NCBI GenBank assembly: GCA_049487715.1
Contig: CP150573.1
Span: forward strand, 1 to 64,000
DNA: 64,000 bases
Source: Pycnococcus provasolii
Taxonomy: Eukaryota; Chlorophyta; Pseudoscourfieldiophyceae; Pseudoscourfieldiales
Reading direction: 5' to 3'
Part shown: positions 19,101 through 34,100 of the stretch, piece by piece
Layout of the letters: every line of letters starts with the position of its first letter
How positions within the stretch are numbered: position 1 is the first letter of the stretch
Notes under the pieces: generated by a model
Seen by the model: the letters and a program-made list of their open reading frames with translations, nothing else
What the model was told of the DNA's origin: nothing
The model's database searches: none
Translations under genes and position numbers: made by a program

Positions 19101-22100
19101 TGCCGAGCACGTTCAGCACGTCGCGGAAGTTGATGCCGACTGCGGACACACGCACGCGCATCATCGTCGAGCTGGCATCGTCGCCAGCCGCCTCGACGAC
19201 TGCGATAAGATCCTTGATCGCGCCACGCGGCTGCGGACGCAGCTGCACAGCATGTTCGGGCGTCGCGGCGGTACAGCGGCGCACGCCCGCGCGCATCCAG
19301 TACCCTCCTCGATACGCATGGCCCTGAGCATCGGCGTCAACGATGTTACGCGAATGCGGCAGGTGCAATGCAAACTCGTCTGCGTCCGTACCACCAGTCA
19401 GAGCTGGATGTCGAAGTTCTTGTGCAGCCGTGCGCCACAAACCACGTATCGCGGCGCCGTCTCGACTGCTTGACGAAGTGCGGGTCATGGCGGCGACGCT
19501 CGCCACCGCGCATGCGGTCTGCAGATGCACAGCCACGCTCTGCTCCGAATTATCAAGCAGAGATAACGTCTGCACCACGCTCAGCGCAGCGTACACAGAC
19601 GATGAGATCCATGCTCGGGCACTGGACGCACCGTCGACACGTATCGTCGTCGTTGCCAACGCGCGAGGAGCAGCCGTCGTCGCATCTGCTGTCTGCGCAA
19701 GCCATCGGATCGCGTACATCGCGTCGCGCGTCGAGTGTACCGCGATCTTCGTGCTCGTCGTAGCCCCTTTGGTCATCGGCTTCGCGACCAGCTCGCTCAT
19801 GTGCATCAGCGTCGCGCCCGCATCCGTGCGCAGTCCGAAGCTGCATGTCACGTCCGCGGTCGACGCGTGCAGACGCGCCCACACCTGCAGACGCGCGTCC
19901 GACGTCGCGCGCGGCGTCGTCGTGTACAGCGATACGGCTGCGGGCACGCGCGCTACCGCGGCATCCTCGTCGGGAGACTCGAGCGCGTTGCCGAGCTGCA
20001 TCGCCGCGTCGAGTGTCGCGGGATGTATCAGCAGACCCGTGACACGTGTTCGTGCAGGCTGGCATACGACGCCCGTCGCCTCATCGATGCCGCGTCGAGA
20101 CGCCGCGCGCGTGCGCACTGCCTGCAGCATTTGGAACGCCGGGCCGTACATCAGCCCGATGCCGTGCATCGTCGAGTACAGCTCGTGCGTGCTTGACGCG
20201 GTGGTACAGCGCGCGCGCATTGAGCTGGTGCTCGTACGCTCGAACGAGCGCGACGATGCAGCGTCGTCAGCGGTGCTGGTCGACGACGCCGTCATCCTCG
20301 TAACGATGCCGCGTAGGTGTGACACGCCTCGCGTGCGCGAACGCACGTCGACGTGCCCCGAAGCGACGCGCAGAGCGCACGTCACATCCACCGCCGATCC
20401 GTCGAGCACAAGTGGCGCGGGGATGCTGACATCCGCAAGTGCCGCACAGCATGCTTCGCCGTGCGCGCCTACAAGCACCACAGCCGCGGCGCTCGCCGTC
20501 TCGAAGTATCCCGCGCCGGGGAAGATGCCCTGCCCGCGTACACGATGGTCGTGCAGATACGCAGCCACGCCGCGCGATCGCATTTCGATCATCGCGACAT
20601 CATCGACGACGCCGTACGCGAGCATCGGATGTGACGTGAGCGTGAACCAACGTCGATCGGCATGGTACACGCCGCGCAGACGGCGGGTGGTACCCACCGC
20701 CGCGCGATCGACGTCGTCGCGCAGACCGACCAGCGCGTGCGCATTCGTGCCCTGGAAGGCGAACGAGCTCACGCCTGTCGTATGTGCCGCCGGACTCGCA
20801 CTCGACGCGCGGGGTGCCAGACATGCGCACGCGCCGCCCATCGAAAGCACGACGCGCACGTGCGGGTTCATGTCGCGCAGGTGCAGAATGGCGGGCGCGT
20901 GCGGGACGGCGAGCGTGGAGGCGGCTGCCATCACGCCGACGATGCCCGCCGCGGGCTCCGTGTGTCCGATGAACGTCTTGCTCGCCGAAAGCGTGATCGC
21001 GACGCCGCCAGGCTTGCTAGTCAGCACGGCGGTAGCGGCGCCCACCTCGATCGGGTCGCCGAGCGGCGTGCCTGTGCCGTGCATCTGCAGACCCGTGACG
21101 GTCGAGGCGTCGCGCACGCGTGCGTCACGCATCGCGGCGCGGATGGCATCCTGCTGCGCGGGTCCGTTCGGCGCCGTGAGCGCGCTCGAACGGCCGTCCT
21201 GGTTGACGGCGCATCCTCGCAGCACCGCGCCCATGCCGCCGCTGCACCCGCCACCCTCGCCGATGCTCACACCGCCGATCTGCACGGCACCGCCCGCCTC
21301 GCCGCGCACGTAACCGTCTGCACCGCCATCCAGCGTTTTGCACCGTCCGTCAGGGGCAAGCATGCCTGCGACGGCGAACATCTTCGTCGTCACGGGCATG
21401 AGATGCAGGCTGATGCCAAGCAATGTGGCGGCGTGCTTGTCAGATGTACGCGCGTAGGGAACGGCGAAGACCGATGCGGTAAGTGCGGACGAGCAAGCCG
21501 TATCCACACTTATGCTGAAGCCGGTGTAGTCGAAGATGTACGACAGACGCCCGCAGGCGACGCTTCCCGAAGCTCCTGTGGCTGAATATGGTGTGACGCC
21601 GCCGCTCATGTGCGTCGTGGCAAGCCTTGCGTACTCGGCGCTCGAAATGCCGACGGCAACACACCGCTGCTGCGTTTGCGCGCCTTCGCTTGAAGAAGAT
21701 GCGTGCAGAGTCAGCAGAATGCGCTGCTGCGGGTCCATCAGCACCGCCTCCGCAGATGACACGCCGAAGCAAGACGCGTCGAACATGTCGACGTTGCGCA
21801 TGAAGCCGCCAAACCGACGCACAAGCGACGCGTCGTCGCCCGTGCGCAGCGCCTCCGCCTCCGCGTCCCACCGATCGAGCGGAATACCAGCGATGCCGTC
21901 CGAGCGTCGGCCGGACTCCACGTGCTCTCCAGGCGTGCATCCCGCCGACGATGTCACACAAGCCATCACGCCGTCGCTCGTCAGAGACGAGTCAGCCACG
22001 CTCGCTATGTCGTCGTCAGCAGCGAGCTCCTCGTCGTCGGGTGCAAGCCGCGACGTCACGTACGATGCCATCGCAGATACGGTCGGATAGTCGAAGACGA

Positions 22101-25100
22101 GCGTGCCCGGCAGCTGCAGTCCCATACGCGTCTCCACAGCATTTCTGAGCTCAACGGCGCCGAGCGAGTCGAGACCCGCCGCCATCAGCGGCTCGTCAGC
22201 CGACACGTCCGACCCGAGCACGCCGCGGATCGCCTCGGACAGCTGCTGCTGCACGTGCTGCTCTGACGCAGCATGCGGCTGCGCGCCGCGTCGGCGTCGT
22301 GTGCCCGCGACTTCCTGAGACTTCGTCTCTGCCAGCGGCGCGACGCCCTCCTCGGCAGCACGCACGTCGGCGAAGAACGCCGCGTCCGCGTACGCAGGCT
22401 GCTGCGCGAGGAAGCGCGTCCAGTCGAACGGACTCACCGTCAGCACAGCGCCAGCAGGTGCACTCGCTCTCAGCAGCGACGATAGCGCGCCGCCAAGCAC
22501 CGCCAAACCCAACTCAGGCGTCACGACGCCCACGCCCGCACGCTCCATGCGTCCTATCGTCGAAGCGTCGTTCGCCGCCATGCCGCCGCCGATCCACGCG
22601 CCCCACTGCAAGCTCAGCACCCGCTCGCCGCTCGCATGCGCGGCGTGCGCGGCGGCGTCGAGCGCGGCATTCGCGGCGCAGTAGTTGGACTGCCCCGGCG
22701 AGCCGAGGAACGCCGCCAGCGACGAAAACAGAACCTGCGCCGATACCGCGTTCGCGTGTGTTGCTTGCACCAGCGTTCCCAGGCTGTCCACCTTCGCCGC
22801 AAACACGCGCCGCACGCCTGACGCGCGCTGCTGGGCGAGTGTCGCGTCCGCGAGCACGCCGCCGGCATGCACGACCGCGTTCGGGCCATTTGCCGCCGTC
22901 ACGACGGCGCGGTCGCCCGCGGTCGCGGCGTCGCAGCGCTGCATGCGCACGAGCGACGCCGAGGCGACCAGGGCCTCCAATCCCTCACCACGACGACCAG
23001 ATCGGCCGAGCAAATGCAGATGACAAGTCGACATGCTCGCGAGCCACGACGCCGTGAGAGCTCCGAGACTGCCCAGCCCGCCACACACGAGCACGCCGTC
23101 GCCGACGCCGCCAGCGAGCACGTCGTCGCGCACCGCCCGCGGCGAGCACACCACGATCTTGCCCACGTGTCGCGCCTGCGACATCTGACGCAGCGCAGCG
23201 TGTGACCGCACGAGCGTGTGAGCGGTGGTACTCAGCGGCCGATACTGCATGGTGCTCGCGCACGTGGCGACGCGGTGCATGCCCTTGCGCATCGCGGCTT
23301 GTGGCAGGAAGTCCACCGCCACCAGCCGCAGCGTCGCATCAGATCGCTCAGCGCCGAGCGTCGCCGCCGTCCAGATGTCGCGCTTGCCAATCTCCACGAA
23401 ACGAGCGCGAGAGGACATGCAGCTGACGGTCGCCGCCACGACGCCCGCGGACGTGAGCGAGTTGAGCACCACGTCGACGGCTCCGAGCGTCATCGACGCC
23501 ACGTCCGGGAACGTCGTCGCGCGCGAGCTGCCGACGTGGCGCACCGCCGGCGCGTGCGATCTCACCCAGTAACGCTTCGCGCTCGAGCCCGCGGTCGCGT
23601 ACACCGTCGCGTCCAGTGCGCCGGCGAGCTGTGTCGCAGCCACGCCCACGCCGCCCGCCGCGGCGTGGACCAGCACGCGCTCGCCGCCGCGCGTGCGAGC
23701 CGCCTGGCTCAGCGCGAGGTCCACCGTCACGAAGACAGTTGGCATGCTCGCCGCCGCCTCGTGCCGCAGATGCGCGGGTAGAGCTGCGAACGTGTCGCCA
23801 TACGCGTGCACGTAGTTGCCGAGACATCCGGCGGCGAGACCGAACACGGACTCGCCCAACGCCGCCGTGCGAGCGCAGGCGCGTGCCACCGTGCCGGCGC
23901 AGTCGCCTCCCGGAGGACCCGGGTCGCCTGGGTACATGCCGAGCACGTTCAGCACGTCGCGGAAGTTGATGCCGACTGCGGACACACGCACGCGCATCAT
24001 CGTCGAGCTGGCATCGTCGCCAGCCGCCTCGACGACTGCGATAAGATCCTTGATCGCGCCACGCGGCTGCGGACGCAGCTGCACAGCATGTTCGGGCGTC
24101 GCGGCGGTACAGCGGCGCACGCCCGCGCGCATCCAGTACCCTCCTCGATACGCATGGCCCTGAGCATCGGCGTCAACGATGTTACGCGAATGCGGCAGGT
24201 GCAATGCAAACTCGTCTGCGTCCGTACCACCAGTCAGAGCTGGATGTCGAAGTTCTTGTGCAGCCGTGCGCCACAAACCACGTATCGCGGCGCCGTCTCG
24301 ACTGCTTGACGAAGTGCGGGTCATGGCGGCGACGCTCGCCACCGCGCATGCGGTCTGCAGATGAACAGCCACGCTCTGCTCCGAATTATCAAGCAGGGAT
24401 AACGTCTGCACCACGCTCAGCGCAGCGTACACAGACGATGAGATCCATGCTCGGGCACTGGACGCACCGTCGACACGTATCGTCGTCGTTGCCAACGCGC
24501 GAGGAGCAGCCGTCGTCGCATCTGCTGTCTGCGCAAGCCATCGGATCGCGTACATTGCGTCGCGCGTCGAGTGTACCGCGATCTTCGTGCTCGTCGTAGC
24601 CCCTTTGGTCATCGGCTTCGCGACCAGCTCGCTCATGTGCATCAGCGTCGCGCCCGCATCCGTGCGCAGTCCGAAGCTGCATGTCACGTCCGCGGTCGAC
24701 GCGTGCAGACGCGCCCACACCTGCAGACGCGCGTCCGACGTCGCGCGCGGCGTCGTCGTGTACAGCGATACGGCTGCGGGCACGCGCGCTACCGCGGCAT
24801 CCTCGTCGGGAGACTCGAGCGCGTTGCCGAGCTGCATCGCCGCGTCGAGTGTCGCGGGATGTATCAGCAGACCCGTGACACGTGTTCGTGCAGGCTGGCA
24901 TACGACGCCCGTCGCCTCATCGATGCCGCGTCGAGACGCCGCGCGCGTGCGCACTGCCTGCAGCATTTGGAACGCCGGGCCGTACATCAGCCCGATGCCG
25001 TGCATCGTCGAGTACAGCTCGTGCGTGCTTGACGCGGTGGTACAGCGCGCGCGCATTGAGCTGGTGCTCGTACGCTCGAACGAGCGCGACGATGCAGCGT

Positions 25101-28100
25101 CGTCAGCGGTGCTTGTCGACGACGCCGTCATCCTCGTAACGATGCCGCGTAGGTGTGACACGCCTCGCGTGCGCGAACGCACGTCGACGTGCCCCGAAGC
25201 GACGCGCAGAGCGCACGTCACATCCACCGCCGATCCGTCGAGCACAAGTGGCGCGGGGATGCTGACATCCGCAAGTGCCGCACAGCATGCTTCGCCGTGC
25301 GCGCCTACAAGCACCACAGCCGCGGCGCTCGCCGTCTCGAAGTATCCCGCGCCGGGGAAGATGCCCTGCCCGCGTACACGATGGTCGTGCAGATACGCAG
25401 CCACGCCGCGCGATCGCATTTCGATCATCGCGACATCATCGACGACGCCGTACGCGAGCATCGGATGTGACGTGAGCGTGAACCAACGTCGATCGGCATG
25501 GTACACGCCGCGCAGACGGCGGGTGGTACCCACCGCCGCGCGATCGACGTCGTCGCGCAGACCGACCAGCGCGTGCGCATTCGTGCCCTGGAAGGCGAAC
25601 GAGCTCACGCCTGTCGTATGTGCCGCCGGACTCGCACTCGACGCGCGGGGCGCCAGACATGCGCACGCGCCGCCCATCGAAAGCACGACGCGCACGTGCG
25701 GGTTCATGTCGCGCAGGTGCAGAATGGCGGGCGCGTGCGGGACGGCGAGCGTGGAGGCGGCTGCCATCACGCCGACGATGCCCGCCGCGGGCTCCGTGTG
25801 TCCGATGAACGTCTTGCTCGCCGAAAGCGTGATCGCGACGCCGCCAGGCTTGCTAGTCAGCACGGCGGTAGCGGCGCCCACCTCGATCGGGTCGCCGAGC
25901 GGCGTGCCTGTGCCGTGCATCTGCAGACCCGTGACGGTCGAGGCGTCGCGCACGCGTGCGTCACGCATCGCGGCGCGGATGGCATCCTGCTGCGCGGGTC
26001 CGTTCGGCGCCGTGAGCGCGCTCGAACGGCCGTCCTGGTTGACGGCGCATCCTCGCAGCACCGCGCCCATGCCGCCGCTGCACCCGCCACCCTCGCCGAT
26101 GCTCACACCGCCGATCTGCACGGCACCGCCCGCCTCGCCGCGCACGTAACCGTCTGCACCGCCATCCAGCGTTTTGCACCGTCCGTCAGGGGCAAGCATG
26201 CCTGCGACGGCGAACATCTTCGTCGTCACGGGCATGAGATGCAGGCTGATGCCAAGCAATGTGGCGGCGTGCTTGTCAGATGTACGCGCGTAGGGAACGG
26301 CGAAGACCGATGCGGTAAGTGCGGACGAGCAAGCCGTATCCACACTTATGCTGAAGCCGGTGTAGTCGAAGATGTACGACAGACGCCCGCAGGCGACGCT
26401 TCCCGAAGCTCCTGTGGCTGAATATGGTGTGACGCCGCCGCTCATGTGCGTCGTGGCAAGCCTTGCGTACTCGGCGCTCGAAATGCCGACGGCAACACAC
26501 CGCTGCTGCGTTTGCGCGCCTTCGCTTGAAGAAGATGCGTGCAGAGTCAGCAGAATGCGCTGCTGCGGGTCCATCAGCACCGCCTCCGCAGATGACACGC
26601 CGAAGCAAGACGCGTCGAACATGTCGACGTTGCGCATGAAGCCGCCAAACCGACGCACAAGAGACGCGTCGTCGCCCGTGCGCAGCGCCTCCGCCTCCGC
26701 GTCCCACCGATCGAGCGGAATACCAGCGATGCCGTCCGAGCGTCGGCCGGACTCCACGTGCTCTCCAGGCGTGCATCCCGCCGACGATGTCACACAAGCC
26801 ATCACGCCGTCGCTCGTCAGAGACGAGTCAGCCACGCTCGCTATGTCGTCGTCAGCAGCGAGCTCCTCGTCGTCGGGTGCAAGCCGCGACGTCACGTACG
26901 ATGCCATCGCAGATACGGTCGGATAGTCGAAGACGAGCGTGCCCGGCAGCTGCAGTCCCATACGCGTCTCCACAGCATTTCTGAGCTCAACGGCGCCGAG
27001 CGAGTCGAGACCCGCCGCCATCAGCGGCTCGTCAGCCGATACGTCCGACCCGAGCACGCCGCGGATCGCCTCGGACAGCTGCTGCTGCACGTGCTGCTCT
27101 GACGCAGCATGCGGCTGCGCGCCGCGTCGGCGTCGTGTGCCCGCGACTTCCTGAGACTTCGTCTCTGCCAGCGGCGCGACGCCCTCCTCGGCAGCACGCA
27201 CGTCGGCGAAGAACGCCGCGTCCGCGTACGCAGGCTGCTGCGCGAGGAAGCGCGTCCAGTCGAACGGACTCACCGTCAGCACAGCGCCAGCAGGTGCACT
27301 CGCTCTCAGCAGCGACGATAGCGCGCCGCCAAGCACCGCCAAGCCCAACTCGGGCGTCACGACGCCCACGCCCGCACGCTCCATGCGTCCTATCGTCGAA
27401 GCGTCGTTCGCCGCCATGCCGCCGCCGATCCACGCGCCCCACTGCAAGCTCAGCACCCGCTCGCCGCTCGCATGCGCGGCGTGCGCGGCGGCGTCGAGCG
27501 CGGCATTCGCGGCGCAGTAGTTGGACTGCCCCGGCGAGCCGAGGAACGCCGCCAGCGACGAAAACAGAACCTGCGCCGATACCGCGTTCGCGTGTGTTGC
27601 TTGCACCAGCGTTCCCAGGCTGTCCACCTTCGCCGCAAACACGCGCCGCACGCCTGACGCGCGCTGCTGGGCGAGTGTCGCGTCCGCGAGCACGCCGCCG
27701 GCATGCACGACCGCGTTCGGGCCATTTGCCGCCGTCACGACGGCGCGGTCGCCCGCGGTCGCGGCGTCGCAGCGCTGCATGCGCACGAGCGACGCCGAGG
27801 CGACCAGGGCCTCCAATCCCTCACCACGACGACCAGATCGGCCGAGCAAATGCAGATGACAAGTCGACATGCTCGCGAGCCACGACGCCGTGAGAGCTCC
27901 GAGACTGCCCAGCCCGCCACACACGAGCACGCCGTCGCCGACGCCGCCAGCGAGCACGTCGTCGCGCACCGCCCGCGGCGAGCACACCACGATCTTGCCC
28001 ACGTGTCGCGCCTGCGACATCTGACGCAGCGCAGCGTGTGACCGCACGAGCGTGTGAGCGGTGGTACTCAGCGGCCGATACTGCATGGTGCTCGCGCACG

Positions 28101-31100
28101 TGGCGACGCGGTGCATGCCCTTGCGCATCGCGGCTTGTGGCAGGAAGTCCACCGCCACCAGCCGCAGCGTCGCATCAGATCGCTCAGCGCCGAGCGTCGC
28201 CGCCGTCCAGATGTCGCGCTTGCCAATCTCCACGAAACGAGCGCGAGAGGACATGCAGCTGACGGTCGCCGCCACGACGCCCGCGGACGTGAGCGAGTTG
28301 AGCACCACGTCGACGGCTCCGAGCGTCATCGACGCCACGTCCGGGAACGTCGTCGCGCGCGAGCTGCCGACGTGGCGCACCGCCGGCGCGTGCGATCTCA
28401 CCCAGTAACGCTTCGCGCTCGAGCCCGCGGTCGCGTACACCGTCGCGTCCAGTGCGCCGGCGAGCTGTGTCGCAGCCACGCCCACGCCGCCCGCCGCGGC
28501 GTGGACCAGCACGCGCTCGCCGCCGCGCGTGCGAGCCGCCTGGCTCAGCGCGAGGTCCACCGTCACGAAGACAGTTGGCATGCTCGCCGCCGCCTCGTGC
28601 CGCAGATGCGCGGGTAGAGCTGCGAACGTGTCGCCATACGCGTGCACGTAGTTGCCGAGACATCCGGCGGCGAGACCGAACACGGACTCGCCCAACGCCG
28701 CCGTGCGAGCGCAGGCGCGTGCCACCGTGCCGGCGCAGTCGCCTCCCGGAGGACCCGGGTCGCCTGGGTACATGCCGAGCACGTTCAGCACGTCGCGGAA
28801 GTTGATGCCGACTGCGGACACACGCACGCGCATCATCGTCGAGCTGGCATCGTCGCCAGCCGCCTCGACGACTGCGATAAGATCCTTGATCGCGCCACGC
28901 GGCTGCGGACGCAGCTGCACAGCATGTTCGGGCGTCGCGGCGGTACAGCGGCGCACGCCCGCGCGCATCCAGTACCCTCCTCGATACGCATGGCCCTGAG
29001 CATCGGCGTCAACGATGTTACGCGAATGCGGCAGGTGCAATGCAAACTCGTCTGCGTCCGTACCACCAGTCAGAGCTGGATGTCGAAGTTCTTGTGCAGC
29101 CGTGCGCCACAAACCACGTATCGCGGCGCCGTCTCGACTGCTTGACGAAGTGCGGGTCATGGCGGCGACGCTCGCCACCGCGCATGCGGTCTGCAGATGA
29201 ACAGCCACGCTCTGCTCCGAATTATCAAGCAGGGATAACGTCTGCACCACGCTCAGCGCAGCGTACACAGACGATGAGATCCATGCTCGGGCACTGGACG
29301 CACCGTCGACACGTATCGTCGTCGTTGCCAACGCGCGAGGAGCAGCCGTCGTCGCATCTGCTGTCTGCGCAAGCCATCGGATCGCGTACATCGCGTCGCG
29401 CGTCGAGTGTACCGCGATCTTCGTGCTCGTCGTAGCCCCTTTGGTCATCGGCTTCGCGACCAGCTCGCTCATGTGCATCAGCGTCGCGCCCGCATCCGTG
29501 CGCAGTCCGAAGCTGCATGTCACGTCCGCGGTCGACGCGTGCAGACGCGCCCACACCTGCAGACGCGCGTCCGACGTCGCGCGCGGCGTCGTCGTGTACA
29601 GCGATACGGCTGCGGGCACGCGCGCTACCGCGGCATCCTCGTCGGGAGACTCGAGCGCGTTGCCGAGCTGCATCGCCGCGTCGAGTGTCGCGGGATGTAT
29701 CAGCAGACCCGTGACACGTGTTCGTGCAGGCTGGCATACGACACCCGTCGCCTCATCGATGCCGCGTCGAGACGCCGCGCGCGTGCGCACTGCCTGCAGC
29801 ATTTGGAACGCCGGGCCGTACATCAGCCCGATGCCGTGCATCGTCGAGTACAGCTCGTGCGTGCTTGACGCGGTGGTACAGCGCGCGCGCATTGAGCTGG
29901 TGTTCGTACGCTCGAACGAGCGCGACGATGCAGCGTCGTCAGCGGTGCTGGTCGACGACGCCGTCATCCTCGTAACGATGCCGCGTAGGTGTGACACGCC
30001 TCGCGTGCGCGAACGCACGTCGACGTGCCCCGAAGCGACGCGCAGAGCGCACGTCACATCCACCGCCGATCCGTCGAGCACAAGTGGCGCGGGGATGCTG
30101 ACATCCGCAAGTGCCGCACAGCATGCTTCGCCGTGCGCGCCTACAAGCACCACAGCCGCGGCGCTCGCCGTCTCGAAGTATCCCGCGCCGGGGAAGATGC
30201 CCTGCCCGCGTACACGATGGTCGTGCAGATACGCAGCCACGCCGCGCGATCGCATTTCGATCATCGCGACATCATCGACGACGCCGTACGCGAGCATCGG
30301 ATGTGACGTGAGCGTGACCCAGCGTCGATCGGCATGGTACACGCCGCGCAGACGGCGGGTGGTACCCACCGCCGCGCGATCGACGTCGTCGCGCAGACCG
30401 ACCAGCGCGTGCGCATTCGTGCCCTGGAAGGCGAACGAGCTCACGCCTGTCGTATGTGCCGCCGGACTCGCACTCGACGCGCGGGGTGCCAGACATGCGC
30501 ACGCGCCGCCCATCGAAAGCACGACGCGCACGTGCGGGTTCATGTCGCGCAGGTGCAGAATGGCGGGCGCGTGCGGGACGGCGAGCGTGGAGGCGGCTGC
30601 CATCACGCCGACGATGCCCGCCGCGGGCTCCGTGTGTCCGATGAACGTCTTGCTCGCCGAAAGCGTGATCGCGACGCCGCCAGGCTTGCTAGTCAGCACG
30701 GCGGTAGCGGCGCCCACCTCGATCGGGTCGCCGAGCGGCGTGCCTGTGCCGTGCATCTGCAGACCCGTGACGGTCGAGGCGTCGCGCACGCGTGCGTCAC
30801 GCATCGCGGCGCGGATGGCATCCTGCTGCGCGGGTCCGTTCGGCGCCGTGAGCGCGCTCGAACGGCCGTCCTGGTTGACGGCGCATCCTCGCAGCACCGC
30901 GCCCATGCCGCCGCTGCACCCGCCACCCTCGCCGATGCTCAAACCGCTGATCTGTACGGCACCGCCCGCCTCGCCGCGCACGTAACCGTCTGCACCGCCA
31001 TCCAGCGTTTTGCACCGTCCGTCAGGGGCAAGCATGCCTGCGACGGCGAACATCTTCGTCGTCACGGGTATGAGATGCAGGCTGATGCCAAGCAATGTGG

Positions 31101-34100
31101 CGGCGTGCTTGTCAGATGTACGCGCGTAGGGAACGGCGAAGACCGATGCGGTAAGTGCGGACGAGCAAGCCGTATCCACACTTATGCTGAAGCCGGTGTA
31201 GTCGAAGATGTACGACAGACGCCCGCAGGCGACGCTTCCCGAAGCTCCTGTGGCTGAATATGGTGTGACGCCGCCGCTCATGTGCGTCGTGGCAAGCCTT
31301 GCGTACTCGGCGCTCGAAATGCCGACGGCAACACACCGCTGCTGCGTTTGCGCGCCTTCGCTTGAAGAAGATGCGTGCAGAGTCAGCAGAATGCGCTGCT
31401 GCGGGTCCATCAGCACCGCCTCCGCAGATGACACGCCGAAGCAAGACGCGTCGAACATGTCGACGTTGCGCATGAAGCCGCCAAACCGACGTACAAGCGA
31501 CGCGTCGTCGCCCGTGCGCAGCGCCTCCGCCTCCGCGTCCCACCGATCGAGCGGAATACCAGCGATGCCGTCCGAGCGTCGGCTGGACTCCACGTGCTCT
31601 CCAGGCGTGCATCCCGCCGACGATGTCACACAAGCCATCACGCCGTCGCTCGTCAGAGACGAGTCAGCCACGCTCGCTATGTCGTCGTCAGCAGCGAGCT
31701 CCTCGTCGTCGGGTGCAAGCCGCGACGTCACGTACGATGCCATCGCAGATACGGTCGGATAGTCGAAGACGAGCGTGCCCGGCAGCTGCAGTCCCATACG
31801 CGTCTCCACAGCATTTCTGAGCTCAACGGCGCCGAGCGAGTCGAGACCCGCCGCCATCAGCGGCTCGTCAGCCGACACGTCCGACCCGAGCACGCCGCGG
31901 ATCGCCTCGGACAGCTGCTGCTGCACGTGCTGCTCTGACGCAGCATGCGGCTGCGCGCCGCGTCGGCGTCGTGTGCCCGCGACTTCCTGAGACTTCGTCT
32001 CTGCCAGCGGCGCGACGCCCTCCTCGGCAGCACGCACGTCGGCGAAGAACGCCGCGTCCGCGTACGCAGGCTGCTGCGCGAGGAAGCGCGTCCAGTCGAA
32101 CGGACTCACCGTCAGCACAGCGCCAGTAGGTGCACTCGCTCTCAGCAGCGACGATAGCGCGCCGCCAAGCACCGCCAAACCCAACTCAGGCGTCACGACG
32201 CCCACGCCCGCACGCTCCATGCGTCCTATCGTCGAAGTGTCGTTCGTCGCCATGCCGCCGCCGATCCACGCGCCCCACTGCAAGCTCAGCACCCGCTCGC
32301 CGCTCGCATGCGCGGCGTGCGCGGCGGCGTCGAGCGCGGCATTCGCGGCGCAGTAGTTGGACTGCCCCGGCGAGCCGAGGAACGCCGCCAGCGACGAAAA
32401 CAGAACCTGCGCCGATACCGCGTTCGCGTGTGTTGCTTGCACCAGCGTTCCCAGGCTGTCCACCTTCGCCGCAAACACGCGCCGCACGCCTGACGCGCGC
32501 TGCTGGGCGAGCGTCGCGTCCGCGAGCACGCCGCCGGCATGCACGACCGCGTTCGGGCCATTTGCCGCCGTCACGACGGCGCGGTCGCCCGCGGTCGCGG
32601 CGTCGCAGCGCTGCATGCGCACGAGCGACGCCGAGGCGACCAGGGCCTCCAATCCCTCACCACGACGACCAGATCGGCCGAGCAAATGCAGATGACAAGT
32701 CGACATGCTCGCGAGCCACGACGCCGTGAGAGCTCCGAGACTGCCCAGCCCGCCGCACACGAGCACGCCGTCGCCGACGCCGCCAGCGAGCACGTCGTCG
32801 CGCACCGCCCGCGGCGAGCACACCACGATCTTGCCCACGTGTCGCGCCTGCGACATCTGACGCAGCGCGGCGTGCGACCGCACGAGCGTGTGAGCGGTGG
32901 TACTCAGCGGCCGATACTGCATGGTGCTCGCGCACGTGGCGACGCGGTGCATGCCCTTGCGCATCGCGGCTTGTGGCAGGAAGTCCACCGCCACCAGCCG
33001 CAGCGTCGCATCAGATCGCTCAGCGCCGAGCGTCGCCGCCGTCCAGATGTCGCGCTTGCCAATCTCCACGAAACGAGCGCGAGAGGACATGCAGCTGACG
33101 GTCGCCGCCACGACGCCCGCGGACGTGAGCGAGTTGAGCACCACGTCGACGGCTCCGAGCGTCATCGACGCCACGTCCGGGAACGTCGTCGCGCGCGAGC
33201 TGCCGACGTGGCGCACCGCCGGCGCGTGCGATCTCACCCAGTAACGCTTCGCGCTCGAGCCCGCGGTCGCGTACACCGTCGCGTCCAGTGCGCCGGCGAG
33301 CTGTGTCGCAGCCACGCCCACGCCGCCCGCCGCGGCGTGGACCAGCACGCGCTCGCCGCCGCGCGTGCGAGCCGCCTGGCTCAGCGCGAGGTCCACCGTC
33401 ACGAAGACAGTTGGCATGCTCGCCGCCGCCTCGTGCCGCAGATGCGCGGGTAGAGCTGCGAACGTGTCGCCATACGCGTGCACGTAGTTGCCGAGACATC
33501 CGGCGGCGAGACCGAACACGGACTCGCCCAACGCCGCCGTGCGAGCGCAGGCGCGTGCCACCGTGCCGGCGCAGTCGCCTCCCGGAGGACCCGGGTCGCC
33601 TGGGTACATGCCGAGCACGTTCAGCACGTCGCGGAAGTTGATGCCGACTGCGGACACACGCACGCGCATCATCGTCGAGCTGGCATCGTCGCCAGCCGCC
33701 TCGACGACTGCGATAAGATCCTTGATCGCGCCACGCGGCTGCGGACGCAGCTGCACAGCATGTTCGGGCGTCGCGGCGGTACAGCGGCGCACGCCCGCGC
33801 GCATCCAGTACCCTCCTCGATACGCATGGCCCTGAGCATCGGCGTCAACGATGTTACGCGAATGCGGCAGGTGCAATGCAAACTCGTCTGCGTCCGTACC
33901 ACCAGTCAGAGCTGGATGTCGAAGTTCTTGTGCAGCCGTGCGCCACAAACCACGTATCGCGGCGCCGTCTCGACTGCTTGACGAAGTGCGGGTCATGGCG
34001 GCGACGCTCGCCACCGCGCATGCGGTCTGCAGATGCACAGCCACGCTCTGCTCCGAATTATCAAGCAGAGATAACGTCTGCACCACGCTCAGCGCAGCGT